Positions 42,719 through 53,169 are shown, numbered from the stretch's first letter. The stretch is DNA of 64,000 nt from Micavibrio_B sp964633355 (GCA_964633355.1 CAZWGO010000003.1:62001-126000), one strand, 5' to 3'. Notes: a model not told the origin generated them from the sequence alone. A program made the numbers and translations.

Positions 42719-45472
42719 ATGATCTCCCCGACTCTTCAGAAAACCGCGACCTTACCTGCCCTGTGCTTTGCTTCGGGCCAGTTCGCGTTATTGACGGCAG
42801 AAGGCGAAATTAAAATCCTCGACAATAAACAGGCGCAGTTTGCAGTTCATAAAAAGATTACGCTCGTCTGTCATGCACCTTATATGCGAGCCAAACTCGA
42901 CACGAATGATTTGATCGCTGCTGATGTGTTGGAATTATTCGCCTTCGTTCATCCGGGAAAATTCTGCGTGCCGACGCCTGCCGGTATCGCCAAGGCGTTG
43001 GGTCAAGTCGCGCCGCAGAGCCTCGAAGATTATCCGCTTTCTCTACAAGATTCCGTCGGTTATCTGCTGGACGATTTATCCAAGAAACCAAACAAGGAAC
43101 GGTTACTGAATATCGCTGAAGCCATGGGACTGAACGGGCGCGGTTGGTACTGGACGCCGCATATCTTTTCCGCATTCGGCGAGAAATACGACCCTGAAAA
43201 AACCATCATCAGCCGCACCCAGCTCAATGTCTGGAAAGATTTACCGGAATGGACGGAAGATGCTCCGCTCCCGCCTTCTTCTCATATTTCTGTCACTGGC
43301 GATGAAGCACGCGAACGCATGACGACTACGCTGGCGCAGGCTATCGGCTCCGAAAGCCGCGCACCGCAACTCAATTACACGACGCGCCTTGTCGAAGCCT
43401 TCACAGCCCGCGATAAATCCGAGGACACAAATGTCATTCTGGCCGAGGCAGGAACCGGCGTCGGTAAAACACTCGGCTATCTTGTTCCCGCCTCGATCTG
43501 GTCGGAGAAAAATGAATCGCCGGTCTGGATTTCGACCTATACCAAAAACCTGCAGCGCCAGATCGAGAGCGAGCTTACCCGTTTATACCCCGATCCCGAT
43601 GTGCGCGATAAACGCGTTGCCGTGCGCAAAGGCCGCGAGAATTATCTCTGTCTTTTGAATTTCGACGATCTTGCCTCTGCCGCCGGTATGACGATCCAAA
43701 TCAGGAATGCGATTGCCGCAGGACTTATGGCGCGATGGATCATGGAAACACGCGACGGCGACCTGACCGGGTTTGATTTTCCCGGTTGGCTGCCGGGCCT
43801 TCTTGGTTATGCACAAACGCTGGGCCTTGCCGACCGCCGCGGTGAATGCATTTTCTCGGCTTGCGATCATTACAAAAGATGCTTTCCCGAGCGTGCTATT
43901 CGGAAAGCGAAAACCTCGCCGCTTGTTATCGCCAATCACGCGGTTGTTATGTACCAAACCGCCCTTGCAGGCCTCGATGAAAATCTGCCACAGCGTTATA
44001 TTTTCGATGAAGGCCATCATTTATTCGATGCAGCAGACTCTGCGTTTGCCGCGCATCTAACTGGACAGGAAACTTATGACTTACGCCGCTGGCTGATTGG
44101 GCCAGAAGGCGGAAGAAGATCGCGCGCGCGCGGTTTGAAAAAACGTCTGGAAGATTTGCTTGCAGGCGACGAAGACGGCACGGGTTATATGGAACGCGTT
44201 CTTCATCATGCGCGTTTCTTAACCGGCGAAGACTGGCTCAAACGCCTGAAATCCGGCGAGCCACAAGGATCGGCAGAAGGCTTTATTGAAAAAATATTCA
44301 ATCAGGTTCAGGCCCGGGCCGAAGGAGCCGAAGGGTTATATTCGCTGGAGACACCGACTTTCCCGCTTGTCACCGGCCTACTTGAAACATCCGATAAATT
44401 AAAAGAAGAACTGAAAGTTTTGCGCGCGACCATTATGCGCCTTGTCGCGCATTTAAGATTTAAACTCGACGATCAGGCCGATACGCTGGCCCCCGACAGC
44501 CGCAAACGGATTGATGCCGTGGCGCAATCACTGGAACGCCGCGCCAATGCGACAATTGCTGCATGGATCGGCATGCTGGAAACGATTGAGTCCGGCCTGA
44601 ACCCTGTCGAATGGGTTGACTGGATGTCGGTGGAACGTGGCGACGGCAGGATCATGGATGTCGGCATGTATCGCCATTATGTCGATCCAACCAAGCCTTT
44701 TGCTGCAGCGCTCAAACCGCACGCCCATAGCATGATCGTCACCTCGGCGACATTGCGCGATGGCTCTATCATGGCGGATGACCAACAAGGATGGGAAACC
44801 GCCAGCACGATCACCGGTGCCAATCATTTATCGTCGTCACCTATGACATTTTCTATTCCATCGCCGTTTAATTACGCTGAGAGGACGAAGGTTTTTGTCG
44901 TCACCGATATCCGCAAGAACGATATGGATCAACTCTCAGCCGCCTACCGCGAATTATTTTTGGCCAGCGGCGGCGGGGCACTGGGCTTGTTTACATCCAT
45001 CTCGCGCCTCAAAAACGTGCATCATCGGATCGAAGACAGACTGTCCCGCGAAGGGCTGACGCTCTATGCGCAGCATGTCGACGGGATAGATGCCGGAACC
45101 TTGGTCGATATGTTTCGCGACGATACGCATTCCTGCTTGCTGGGGACCGATGCAGTGCGCGATGGCGTGGATGTACCAGGTGAATCGCTGCGTATGATCG
45201 TGTTTGATCGTGTGCCGTGGCCGCGCGCGACCCTGCTTCATAAGGCAAGGAAAAAATCATTAGGCGGCAGTGCTTTCGACGACCGTCTGACGCGGCTTAA
45301 GCTCAAACAGGCTTATGGCCGCCTGATCCGCCGCGCCTCTGATAAAGGCGTTTTCGTCATGCTTGATTCTGCCCTGCCGCAGCGCCTACAAACCGCTTTT
45401 CCCGAGGGAGTGATTATCGAGAAGATAGGCCTCTCGGAAGTCATTGAAAAGACGCGCAAATTTCTCGGTTAA
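42719..45472 (+). CDS. ATP-dependent DNA helicase, DinG/XPD family
   Basis: 917 aa superfamily 2 helicase of the iron-sulfur DinG/XPD type. Walker A is AEAGTGVGKTLGY. The iron-sulfur domain cysteines are probably C in ENYLCLLNF and those in GECIFSACDHYKRC. Motif II is DEGH in IFDEGHHLFD. Late motifs are VTSATLRDG, DAVRDGVDVPGE and QAYGRLIRR. It has an extra N-terminal domain of about 200 residues before the helicase core, as in alphaproteobacterial relatives. The ATG at 42719 is preferred to a GTG at 42704. Likely repairs R-loops or stalled forks. Confidence 0.88.
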   Translation: MISPTLQKTATLPALCFASGQFALLTAEGEIKILDNKQAQFAVHKKITLVCHAPYMRAKLDTNDLIAADVLELFAFVHPGKFCVPTPAGIAKALGQVAPQSLEDYPLSLQDSVGYLLDDLSKKPNKERLLNIAEAMGLNGRGWYWTPHIFSAFGEKYDPEKTIISRTQLNVWKDLPEWTEDAPLPPSSHISVTGDEARERMTTTLAQAIGSESRAPQLNYTTRLVEAFTARDKSEDTNVILAEAGTGVGKTLGYLVPASIWSEKNESPVWISTYTKNLQRQIESELTRLYPDPDVRDKRVAVRKGRENYLCLLNFDDLASAAGMTIQIRNAIAAGLMARWIMETRDGDLTGFDFPGWLPGLLGYAQTLGLADRRGECIFSACDHYKRCFPERAIRKAKTSPLVIANHAVVMYQTALAGLDENLPQRYIFDEGHHLFDAADSAFAAHLTGQETYDLRRWLIGPEGGRRSRARGLKKRLEDLLAGDEDGTGYMERVLHHARFLTGEDWLKRLKSGEPQGSAEGFIEKIFNQVQARAEGAEGLYSLETPTFPLVTGLLETSDKLKEELKVLRATIMRLVAHLRFKLDDQADTLAPDSRKRIDAVAQSLERRANATIAAWIGMLETIESGLNPVEWVDWMSVERGDGRIMDVGMYRHYVDPTKPFAAALKPHAHSMIVTSATLRDGSIMADDQQGWETASTITGANHLSSSPMTFSIPSPFNYAERTKVFVVTDIRKNDMDQLSAAYRELFLASGGGALGLFTSISRLKNVHHRIEDRLSREGLTLYAQHVDGIDAGTLVDMFRDDTHSCLLGTDAVRDGVDVPGESLRMIVFDRVPWPRATLLHKARKKSLGGSAFDDRLTRLKLKQAYGRLIRRASDKGVFVMLDSALPQRLQTAFPEGVIIEKIGLSEVIEKTRKFLG

Positions 45473-45529
45473 TTATTTTCTGGCATATTTTTCACCGATA
45501 CCGCATAACCTCGCAAAACAGGGTTAGAA

Positions 45530-46942
45530 ATGTCTGCGGGGACAATGATGCAGCAATATATATTTGAGATTCCTTATATAGAGCCGGAACGCGCTTTTTC
45601 GGTTTTCGCCGATGATGACGGCGCGATCTTTTTTGATTCCTCTGATAAAAATTCACCGCATTCGAAATATTCCTTTATCGGGTTCTCACCGATTGAAACC
45701 ATTATTCACCGCGATAGAAAAACAGAAATCAATAACCGCGAATTCTCGCTGAAATTTCGTGGAAATCCTTTTCAGGTCATTGAAAAACGCCTTGCCGTCT
45801 GGCGCGAGATTACAAAATTATCGGATAAGTCACCCGTGCCTTTTTCCGGCGGCGCGGCAGGATTTTTCTCTTATGAACTGGCACGTCATTTTGAAAAGCT
45901 GCCCAATATCGCACATGACGATATGAATGTGCCTGATATGGCGATTGGCATGTACAACCAGGTCATAGGTTTCGATCTTAAAAAACAGAAAGCATATTTC
46001 TGCACGATTGCCAAAGACACAAAAGCCGCCGAGGCGAGTCTAGGCCGTGCCAGCGCCCGTTTGAATAATTTCAAACATCATGTCTCGAACAGCCATAACC
46101 CTGAATGGTCACGCCAGAAAACACGCGACGAATATAAGCAAGATATTCAAACCGTTATCAACTATATCCATGCTGGTGATGTGTTCCAGGTTAATCTGAC
46201 GCAAAAATTTACGGCGACCTTGCCGGATTACTTCAACCCTTATGCCCATTATTTACGCCTGCGCAAAGTGAACCCCGCCCCGTTTTCAAGTTTTATGCGC
46301 ATGGGTGATATTGTTTTGTCTTCCACTTCACCGGAACGTTTTTTGAAGGTTAGCGGCTCGACAATTGAAACCCGCCCGATCAAAGGAACGATGGCGGATA
46401 GCGAGCAACCGTCCGCATTGCTGAGCAGCGTCAAAGACCGCGCCGAGAATACGATGATCGTCGATTTACTTCGCAACGATCTTTCCAAAGTCTGCGAAGC
46501 AAACTCGATTACAGTACCCGAGCTTTGCGTAATCGAAAGCTATAGCGGCCTTCATCATTTGGTCTCGTGCGTGACCGGAAAACTCAAAAAAGATAAAACC
46601 GCCCTCGATGCCTTATCGGCATGTTTCCCCGGCGGCTCGATCACCGGCGCACCGAAAATCCGCGCCATGGAAATCATCGAAGAACTGGAACCGACGCGGC
46701 GCGGCGCTTATTGCGGCGCCATCGGCTATATCGGTTTTGACGGCACGATGGATACCAATATCGCTATCCGCACGCTAATCTATAAAGATAATCAGGTGTC
46801 TTTAAGCGTTGGCGGCGGCATCGTCGCCGGATCGGAACTTGAAGCTGAGTATCAGGAAACACTTGTCAAAGCGCGCAAAATCTTTGAAAGTTTCGAAGCG
46901 GAAAGCAAAGAGACACCTGCCAAAATCGCGCAACAAGGGTAA
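45530..46942 (+). CDS. pabB: Aminodeoxychorismate synthase component I
   Basis: 470 aa chorismate-utilising enzyme. The active-site motif reads ETRPIKGT: the Lys of PIKGT is the nucleophile specific to PabB, whereas anthranilate synthase TrpE has PIAGT. Other conserved parts are GDVFQVNLTQKF, DLLRNDLSKVC, FPGGSITGAPK and GAIGYIGFDG. The start could also be at 45548 (MQQYIFEI), which has GGGGA just upstream. It forms 4-amino-4-deoxychorismate with PabA, whose ATG follows its stop directly. Confidence 0.92.
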   Translation: MSAGTMMQQYIFEIPYIEPERAFSVFADDDGAIFFDSSDKNSPHSKYSFIGFSPIETIIHRDRKTEINNREFSLKFRGNPFQVIEKRLAVWREITKLSDKSPVPFSGGAAGFFSYELARHFEKLPNIAHDDMNVPDMAIGMYNQVIGFDLKKQKAYFCTIAKDTKAAEASLGRASARLNNFKHHVSNSHNPEWSRQKTRDEYKQDIQTVINYIHAGDVFQVNLTQKFTATLPDYFNPYAHYLRLRKVNPAPFSSFMRMGDIVLSSTSPERFLKVSGSTIETRPIKGTMADSEQPSALLSSVKDRAENTMIVDLLRNDLSKVCEANSITVPELCVIESYSGLHHLVSCVTGKLKKDKTALDALSACFPGGSITGAPKIRAMEIIEELEPTRRGAYCGAIGYIGFDGTMDTNIAIRTLIYKDNQVSLSVGGGIVAGSELEAEYQETLVKARKIFESFEAESKETPAKIAQQG

Positions 46943-47536
46943 ATGATCCTCCTTATCGATAATTACGATTCCTTCGTCCATAATCTGGGCCGTTATGTCG
47001 AAAATCTCGGCCATGATATTCGCATCGTGCGTAACGACAAAATCTCCGTCGATGAAATCGTCTTTCTCAAACCCGAAGCTATTATTCTTTCCCCCGGCCC
47101 TTGCGGCCCTGCCCAGGCCGGTATTTGTGTCGACCTGATCAGACAGCTTGGCCCCACAACACCGATACTAGGCGTTTGCCTCGGCCATCAATGCATCGCG
47201 GAAGCTTTTGGCAGTTTTGTCGTACAATCCCACAAACCGATGCACGGCATGGCCAGCACGGTCTATCATCAGAATGCAAAATTATTTTCATCCATCCCTT
47301 CCCCTTTCAAAGCTGGGCGCTACCATTCTTTAATGGTAGAAATGGATGATTACGGCCCCTTGGTGGCCACAGCGCAGAGTGATGACAATGTAGTCATGGC
47401 AATCGAACATAAAGACTATCCTATTTATGGTGTGCAGTTTCATCCCGAATCCATATTGACCGAACATGGTGGCACCTTGATCGAGAATTTTTTGAGTTTG
47501 GCTTTTAAATGGAATGAAAAGAAAAAGGCTGCTTAA
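46943..47536 (+). CDS. pabA: Aminodeoxychorismate synthase component II (glutamine amidotransferase)
   Basis: 197 aa class I amidotransferase. The nucleophile Cys is in LGVCLGHQCIAEAFG, the catalytic His/Glu in FHPESILTEHG, and ILSPGPCGP forms the oxyanion region. It supplies ammonia from glutamine to PabB. In many bacteria one subunit serves both PabB and TrpE, but its position between pabB and pabC points mainly to folate synthesis. Confidence 0.92.
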   Translation: MILLIDNYDSFVHNLGRYVENLGHDIRIVRNDKISVDEIVFLKPEAIILSPGPCGPAQAGICVDLIRQLGPTTPILGVCLGHQCIAEAFGSFVVQSHKPMHGMASTVYHQNAKLFSSIPSPFKAGRYHSLMVEMDDYGPLVATAQSDDNVVMAIEHKDYPIYGVQFHPESILTEHGGTLIENFLSLAFKWNEKKKAA

Positions 47537-47539
47537 CTC

Positions 47540-48301
47540 ATGTTCTGTTTCTTCCATGACCAGTTTATCGAAGAAGAAAAAGTATCGGTTTCGATAAATG
47601 ATCGCGGCTTTACGCTTGGCGACGGCGTCTTTGATACGCAAATCACTACGAGCGGTGTATTGCTAGATTCCGATCTGCATTTCGAACGTCTTTTGAACGA
47701 TGCCATGATTCTCGGCATTCCATTCGATAAAACAATTCTGGATTTAAATACTATTTCGACAATGCTGCTGGCCCGTAATTCCATTTCAACCGGACGCTGG
47801 GTCGTGCGCACGCAAATCACGCGCGGGATTGGCCTTCGTGGTCTTACGCCGCCGAAAGATATTTATCCGACTTTGGTCATGCGTGCGACACCCGCCCCGC
47901 AAATCGAAGATACGCCCATGCGCGCCATTATCGCCACGACAACACGACGTAACGAACACTCTCCTTTATCGCGCATTAAATCTACGAATTACGGCGATAA
48001 TATGCTGGCGCTGTTAGAAGCGCAGGATTATGGCGCGGAAGAAGCAATTTTGCTCAATACTGAAGGCCATGTGGCTTGTGCGACAACAGGTAATATATTT
48101 ATTGTCGAGAACGGAATTTGGTTTACGCCGCCTGTATCGGATGGCGCTCTGCCGGGTATCATGCGCCTTAAACTGATTGCCGAGCATCGCGCACGCGAGG
48201 AACATATAACAGTTGAGCGGCTCGAAGGAGCCGCTCAAATCTGGAAATCTAATTCGGTGATTGGAAGTCGCCTGCTTACGCTGCCAATGTCAGCAGCATA
48301 G
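47540..48301 (+). CDS. pabC: Aminodeoxychorismate lyase
   Basis: 253 aa fold-type IV PLP enzyme. The N-terminus has SINDRGFTLGDGVFDT, the PLP lysine is in SRIKSTNYGDNM, and LLNTEGHVACATTGNIFIV is the phosphate-binding stretch. Branched-chain and D-amino acid transaminases share this fold. The pabB-pabA-pabC order makes the lyase, giving p-aminobenzoate and pyruvate, the best assignment. Its end overlaps the convergent atpC by 26 bases. Confidence 0.9.
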   Translation: MFCFFHDQFIEEEKVSVSINDRGFTLGDGVFDTQITTSGVLLDSDLHFERLLNDAMILGIPFDKTILDLNTISTMLLARNSISTGRWVVRTQITRGIGLRGLTPPKDIYPTLVMRATPAPQIEDTPMRAIIATTTRRNEHSPLSRIKSTNYGDNMLALLEAQDYGAEEAILLNTEGHVACATTGNIFIVENGIWFTPPVSDGALPGIMRLKLIAEHRAREEHITVERLEGAAQIWKSNSVIGSRLLTLPMSAA

Positions 48302-48683
48302 TATTCACCAGCGCTCTCTTGTTCTGGATCCTGGCAATATCGGCATCGTTATCCGCCATCTTGATATCATCTTCGAGATCGCGCAATTCCGCTTCCAACT
48401 TGTCGCGGCTTAAATTGGCCACAGGAATAGCTTCTTCTGCCAGAACCGTGACATGGTCTTGACTGATATCAGCAAAGCCGCCAGCGATAAAGATTTTCTC
48501 GGCTACCGAGTTTTCTTCACGCTGAATAGTGACAACACCCGGACGCATAGAGATAACCAGCGACATATGACCGGCGCGGACGCCGACATCGCCTTCCTGT
48601 CCCGGGATCGTCACCTGAAAAGCGGATTCTGAAATCAGCTTTTCTTCAGGGGATACAAGTTCGAAGTTGAATTTTGTTGTCAT
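48276..48683 (-). CDS. atpC: ATP synthase F1 epsilon subunit
   Basis: 135 aa. An N-terminal beta-sandwich (FNFELVSPEEKLISE, GVRAGHMSLVISMRPG) is followed by two C-terminal helices (LSRDKLEAELRDLEDDIKM) that act as a ratchet inhibiting ATP hydrolysis. Last gene of the atpHAGDC operon. Its ATG shares a base with the atpD stop. No terminator is visible before the convergent pabC. Confidence 0.95.
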   Translation of the reverse strand: MTTKFNFELVSPEEKLISESAFQVTIPGQEGDVGVRAGHMSLVISMRPGVVTIQREENSVAEKIFIAGGFADISQDHVTVLAEEAIPVANLSRDKLEAELRDLEDDIKMADNDADIARIQNKRALVNTMLLTLAA

Positions 48684-50098
48684 TAAGCTGCCTCAGCCGC
48701 CATTTTTTTGCCTTTTTCAATCGCTTGCTCGATCGTACCAACCATGTAGAAAGCGGATTCAGGCAAGTGATCCAGCTTACCGTCGACGATCATCTGGAAG
48801 CCTTTGATCGTGTCTTCGATAGCAACGAAGACACCCGGCGTACCGGTAAAGATTTCGGCAACGTGGAATGGCTGTGACAGGAAGCGCTGAATTTTACGAG
48901 CGCGAGACACGGCCAGTTTGTCTTCTTCAGACAATTCGTCCATACCCAAAATCGCGATAATATCTTGCAGCGCTTTATATTGTTGCAGCGTTTTTTGAAC
49001 GTCCGTTGCACATTTATAGTGAGCTTCACCAACAACGCGAGGGTCAAGAATACGCGATGTTGAATCCAGTGGATCGACCGCAGGATAAATACCAAGTTCG
49101 GCAATCTGGCGGGATAGAACAGTCGTTGCGTCCAAGTGAGCAAAAGTCGTTGCAGGTGCCGGATCGGTCAAGTCATCCGCTGGAACGTAAACGGCCTGAA
49201 CGGAGGTAATCGAACCTTTGTTGGTCGATGTAATACGCTCCTGCAGCGCACCCATATCTGTTGCAAGTGTCGGCTGGTAACCAACAGCAGACGGGATACG
49301 GCCCAAAAGCGCGGACACTTCAGCGCCGGCTTGTGTAAAGCGGAAAACGTTGTCCATAAAGAACAGAACGTCTTGCCCTTCTTCGTCGCGGAAATATTCA
49401 GCCATTGTCAGACCTGTCAAAGCAACGCGGGCACGCGCGCCCGGAGGCTCGTTCATCTGGCCGTAAACAAGCGCAACTTTGGATTCGCCATCGAGCTTGA
49501 TAACGCCCGCTTCGATCATTTCGTGGTAAAGATCGTTACCTTCACGCGTACGCTCGCCAACGCCCGCGAAAACGGAAACGCCGCCATGGCCTTTTGCAAT
49601 GTTGTTGATCAATTCCTGAATGGTAACGGTTTTACCAACGCCGGCACCGCCGAAGAGGCCAATCTTACCACCTTTTGCGTATGGGCACATCAGATCGACA
49701 ACTTTGATACCTGTGACAAGCTGTTCTGTTTCTGTCGCTTGCTCTGTGAATTCAGGCGCTTCGCGGTGGATTGGATAAGATTTCTTTGTCGTAACTGCGC
49801 CGCGCTCATCGATCGGCTGACCGATAACATCCAGAATGCGGCCCAGAACTTCAGGACCGACCGGAACGGTGATCGGCGCGCCTGTGTCGCTTACGACTTC
49901 GCCGCGAACCAGACCGTCTGTCGAGTCCATCGCGATACAGCGAACAACGCCTTCGCCAAGGTGCTGTGCAACTTCGAGAACAAGCTCTTTACCTTCGTTG
50001 GTGGTAACCAGCGCATTCATAATCGCCGGAGCTTCGCCTTCAGGGAACTGAACGTCCAGAACCGCGCCGAGTACCTGTACAATTTTACCTTGTGCCAT
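48683..50098 (-). CDS. atpD: ATP synthase F1 beta subunit
   Basis: 471 aa catalytic subunit. P-loop GGAGVGKTVTI, the catalytic Glu in GVGERTREGND and the DELSEEDKL-type motif in the C-terminal lever (GMDELSEEDKLAVSRARK). Complete and highly conserved. Forms the alpha3-beta3 ring with AtpA. Confidence 0.98.
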   Translation of the reverse strand: MAQGKIVQVLGAVLDVQFPEGEAPAIMNALVTTNEGKELVLEVAQHLGEGVVRCIAMDSTDGLVRGEVVSDTGAPITVPVGPEVLGRILDVIGQPIDERGAVTTKKSYPIHREAPEFTEQATETEQLVTGIKVVDLMCPYAKGGKIGLFGGAGVGKTVTIQELINNIAKGHGGVSVFAGVGERTREGNDLYHEMIEAGVIKLDGESKVALVYGQMNEPPGARARVALTGLTMAEYFRDEEGQDVLFFMDNVFRFTQAGAEVSALLGRIPSAVGYQPTLATDMGALQERITSTNKGSITSVQAVYVPADDLTDPAPATTFAHLDATTVLSRQIAELGIYPAVDPLDSTSRILDPRVVGEAHYKCATDVQKTLQQYKALQDIIAILGMDELSEEDKLAVSRARKIQRFLSQPFHVAEIFTGTPGVFVAIEDTIKGFQMIVDGKLDHLPESAFYMVGTIEQAIEKGKKMAAEAA

Positions 50099-50126
50099 TT
50101 TTTCTTTTCCTTCTTTAAATTTTTAC

Positions 50127-51035
50127 TTAGACCGCTTCCGCGCCCGAGATAATTTCAATGAGTTCTTTTGTAATCGCGGCTTGACGCGCACGGTTATATT
50201 CAAGGCTGAGACGTTTGATCATATCGCCTGCGTTTCGTGTCGCCGCATCCATTGCCGTCATCCGCGCTGCGTGTTCACCGGCTGAGCTGTCAAGAAGCGC
50301 ACGGAAAATCTGGATCGAGATGTTTTTCGGCAATAACTGCTCAAGAATTTCTTCTTCGCTTGGCTCGAAACTATAAGGCGATATCGGCCCTTTCGCCGTT
50401 TCAGGCGCTTGCGCATTCTGGTTCGCAACAGCAGGTCTCGGGATCGAGAACGGAATCATTTGCTGCGCCGTTGGCTTTTGCACCATGACATTGACGAACT
50501 GGTTGTAAATCAGCGTACAAACGTCGAAATTTTCGGCAGTGAATTCGCGCATTATAATATCGGAAATCACACGCGCTTCGGCAAAACCTAGACGTTTCTT
50601 GCCACCAAGACCCGTGATGCTCTCGAGAATATTGCCAGACAAATCGCGTTTCATGGAATCTCGCGCCTTACGGCCCACTGTCACGATTTTTACTTCCTTG
50701 CCTTCCGCCATCAAACGACGTGCCTCGACGCGCGCGAAACGGATCAGGTTGGAGTTGAAACCACCAGCCAGACCACGATCTGACGTGATAACGATCAATA
50801 AATGTTTTTGATCCTGACCCGTACCGACCAGAAGTTTTGGACCTGTGGAGCCTGTAACATTGGCGGCCACGCGGGAGAGCATTTCCGCCATGGCCTGCGC
50901 ATAAGGCTGGGAAGCTTGCGCATATTCCTGCGCTCTCTTCAACTTGGACGCCGCCACCATCTTCATCGCCGACGTAATCTTACGCGTCGACTTAACGGAA
51001 GCTATGCGGTCACGATATTGGCGTAAGCTCGGCAT
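50127..51035 (-). CDS. atpG: ATP synthase F1 gamma subunit
   Basis: 302 aa rotor shaft. The N-terminal helix MPSLRQYRDRIASVKSTRKI and the C-terminal helix (EYNRARQAAITKELIEIISG) form the coiled coil inside the alpha/beta ring, and ITSDRGLAGGFNSN is the conserved middle. Starts on the base where atpA ends. Confidence 0.97.
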   Translation of the reverse strand: MPSLRQYRDRIASVKSTRKITSAMKMVAASKLKRAQEYAQASQPYAQAMAEMLSRVAANVTGSTGPKLLVGTGQDQKHLLIVITSDRGLAGGFNSNLIRFARVEARRLMAEGKEVKIVTVGRKARDSMKRDLSGNILESITGLGGKKRLGFAEARVISDIIMREFTAENFDVCTLIYNQFVNVMVQKPTAQQMIPFSIPRPAVANQNAQAPETAKGPISPYSFEPSEEEILEQLLPKNISIQIFRALLDSSAGEHAARMTAMDAATRNAGDMIKRLSLEYNRARQAAITKELIEIISGAEAV

Positions 51036-52579
51036 TAAGCGGCAACTTTCCCGTTATAAGAGGAAGTAAAACGCTCAAGGAAAGTATTGAGCTCTTTCTT
51101 GATCTCGTCATCCAATGCTTTTTTCGTGCGGATTGCGTCCAGAATATTTCTGCCCTGAGAGCGGATCGAAGCCAGCAATTGAGTTTCGTAATCGCTGACC
51201 TTATTGACGGCAACAGCATCCAGATAACCGTTCGTACCGGCATAGATCACAGCAACCTGCTCTTCAATAGCGAGCGGCGAGTATTGCGGCTGTTTCAAAA
51301 GCTGTGTCAGGCGCGCACCGCGAGCCAGCAATTTTTGCGTAGACGCGTCGAGGTCTGAGGCGAACTGGGCGAAAGCTTCCATTTCGCGGTATTGAGCAAG
51401 CTCGAGCTTGATCGTACCGGCAACCTGTTTCATCGCCTTGATCTGCGCTGCGGATCCAACACGGGAAACCGACAGACCGACGTTAATCGCCGGACGGATA
51501 CCTTTGTTGAACAAGCCTGTTTCAAGGAAGATCTGGCCGTCCGTAATCGAAATGACGTTCGTCGGAATATAAGAAGAAACGTCACCGCCTTGTGTTTCGA
51601 TGATCGGCAAAGCCGTCAAAGAACCTGCGCCTTGTTCATCATTTAGTTTCGCGGCGCGCTCCAGAAGACGGGAGTGAATGTAGAAAACATCTCCCGGGTA
51701 AGCTTCACGGCCTGGCGGACGGCGAAGCAGCAAGGACATCTGGCGGTAAGCCACAGCCTGTTTAGATAGATCGTCATAAACGATGAGAGCATGCATACCG
51801 TTGTCGCGGAAATATTCACCCATCGCGCAGCCTGTGTAAGGCGCAAGAAACTGCATCGGCGCAGATTCAGATGCGGTTGCCGCAACGATGATCGAATATT
51901 CAAGCGCACCGGCTTCTTCAAGTTCTTTCACGAGCTTGACGACTGTCGAGCGTTTTTGACCGATGGCGACATAGACGCAATACAGCTTGTCTTTTTCGCT
52001 GCCGGTCTGGTTGGTTGTTTTTTGGTTGATAATCGTATCGAGCGCGACAGCGGATTTACCTGTCTGGCGGTCACCGATGATCAACTCACGCTGGCCGCGA
52101 CCGACCGGCACGAGAGCATCAACAGCCTTAAGACCGGACTGCATAGGCTCATGAACGGATTTACGCGGAATAATGCCCGGTGCCTTGACTTCAACGCGAG
52201 AGAATTGTGTCGCCTTGAGCGGACCCTTGCCGTCGATCGGATTGCCGAGCGCATCGACAACGCGGCCCAAGAGTTCTTTGCCGACAGGAACCTGGACGAT
52301 TTCTCCAGTACGCTTAACGATATCGCCTTCTTTGATGTCGCGGTCGGAACCGAAAATAACGACACCGACATTGTCGGCTTCAAGGTTCAAGGCCATGCCT
52401 TTAATTCCACCCGGGAATTCAACCATCTCACCGGCGCGGCACTGGTCGAGGCCGTAAATACGGGCAACACCATCACCGACGGACAGGACCTGACCAACTT
52501 CAGCAACGGAAGCTGTCGCACCAAAATCCGCGATTTGCTTTTTTAGGATTTCAGAAATTTCTGCTGCGCGAATTTCCAT
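51035..52579 (-). CDS. atpA: ATP synthase F1 alpha subunit
   Basis: 514 aa. P-loop GDRQTGKSAVALDTI, the adenine-binding and interface region PGREAYPGDVFYIHSRLLER with the conserved SRLLER, and the C-terminal helical domain. N-terminus MEIRAAEISEILKKQIADFG contacts delta. Second gene of the operon, 2 bases after atpH. Confidence 0.98.
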   Translation of the reverse strand: MEIRAAEISEILKKQIADFGATASVAEVGQVLSVGDGVARIYGLDQCRAGEMVEFPGGIKGMALNLEADNVGVVIFGSDRDIKEGDIVKRTGEIVQVPVGKELLGRVVDALGNPIDGKGPLKATQFSRVEVKAPGIIPRKSVHEPMQSGLKAVDALVPVGRGQRELIIGDRQTGKSAVALDTIINQKTTNQTGSEKDKLYCVYVAIGQKRSTVVKLVKELEEAGALEYSIIVAATASESAPMQFLAPYTGCAMGEYFRDNGMHALIVYDDLSKQAVAYRQMSLLLRRPPGREAYPGDVFYIHSRLLERAAKLNDEQGAGSLTALPIIETQGGDVSSYIPTNVISITDGQIFLETGLFNKGIRPAINVGLSVSRVGSAAQIKAMKQVAGTIKLELAQYREMEAFAQFASDLDASTQKLLARGARLTQLLKQPQYSPLAIEEQVAVIYAGTNGYLDAVAVNKVSDYETQLLASIRSQGRNILDAIRTKKALDDEIKKELNTFLERFTSSYNGKVAA

Positions 52580-52581
52580 GA

Positions 52582-53169
52582 TTAACCGACCTCTTTTAAG
52601 TTTTGAACGTTTTGATTGGATGTAAGCGCTTTTTTAAGTGCGCTGAGTTTTGTTTTGACCGAGTCATCAACCTGACGTGAACCGACAGTAACGACCATGC
52701 CGCCGAGCAATGATTTATCGACTTTAAGTTCAAGCACGACATCGGAGCCGATGGATTTTTTCAATTCAGCTTTCAATTCCTGCTGCTGCGCATCCGTCAA
52801 AGGAATGGCCGTAGCGACTTTCGCCTTCACTTCGCCGCGGCGGGAAGACATTTCTGCAAAAAACGCAGCGATGATGTTTTTCAATGCAGAGAGGCGGCGG
52901 TTATGAGCCAGCACTTGCAGGAAATTTTGCGTCAGCACATTAAAAGACGACGCTTTGGCAAGAGCGCCAAAGGCCTGAATTTGTTGCTCGATGGAATAAG
53001 CCGGAGATGACACCAGTTTTTGCAGATCGCTCGATGCATCCAGCATAGCGGACAGGTCAAGCATATCTTTTTCTATTGAATCGAGTGAATTCGCGGCTTG
53101 CGCGGTGTCAATAAATGCCGCGGCATAGCGGCTGGCAATCTGGTGGGCAGCAGACGAGGATTGGGCCAC
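52582..53169 (-). CDS. atpH: ATP synthase F1 delta subunit
   Basis: 195 aa stator subunit (OSCP homologue) joining F1 to the F0 b subunits. The helical N-domain is IASRYAAAFIDTAQ and the C-domain includes ATAIPLTDAQQQELKAEL and the glycine-rich LLGGMVVTVGSRQVDDS. The start codon is GTG, preceded by AAAGGA. First gene of the F1 operon. The 137-base gap upstream presumably holds the promoter, but no clear consensus is visible. Confidence 0.95.
   Translation of the reverse strand: MAQSSSAAHQIASRYAAAFIDTAQAANSLDSIEKDMLDLSAMLDASSDLQKLVSSPAYSIEQQIQAFGALAKASSFNVLTQNFLQVLAHNRRLSALKNIIAAFFAEMSSRRGEVKAKVATAIPLTDAQQQELKAELKKSIGSDVVLELKVDKSLLGGMVVTVGSRQVDDSVKTKLSALKKALTSNQNVQNLKEVG

Noticed and set aside
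49136..50152. 338-residue open frame antisense to atpD
   Set aside because: Shadow of the highly conserved atpD coding strand; no family resemblance.
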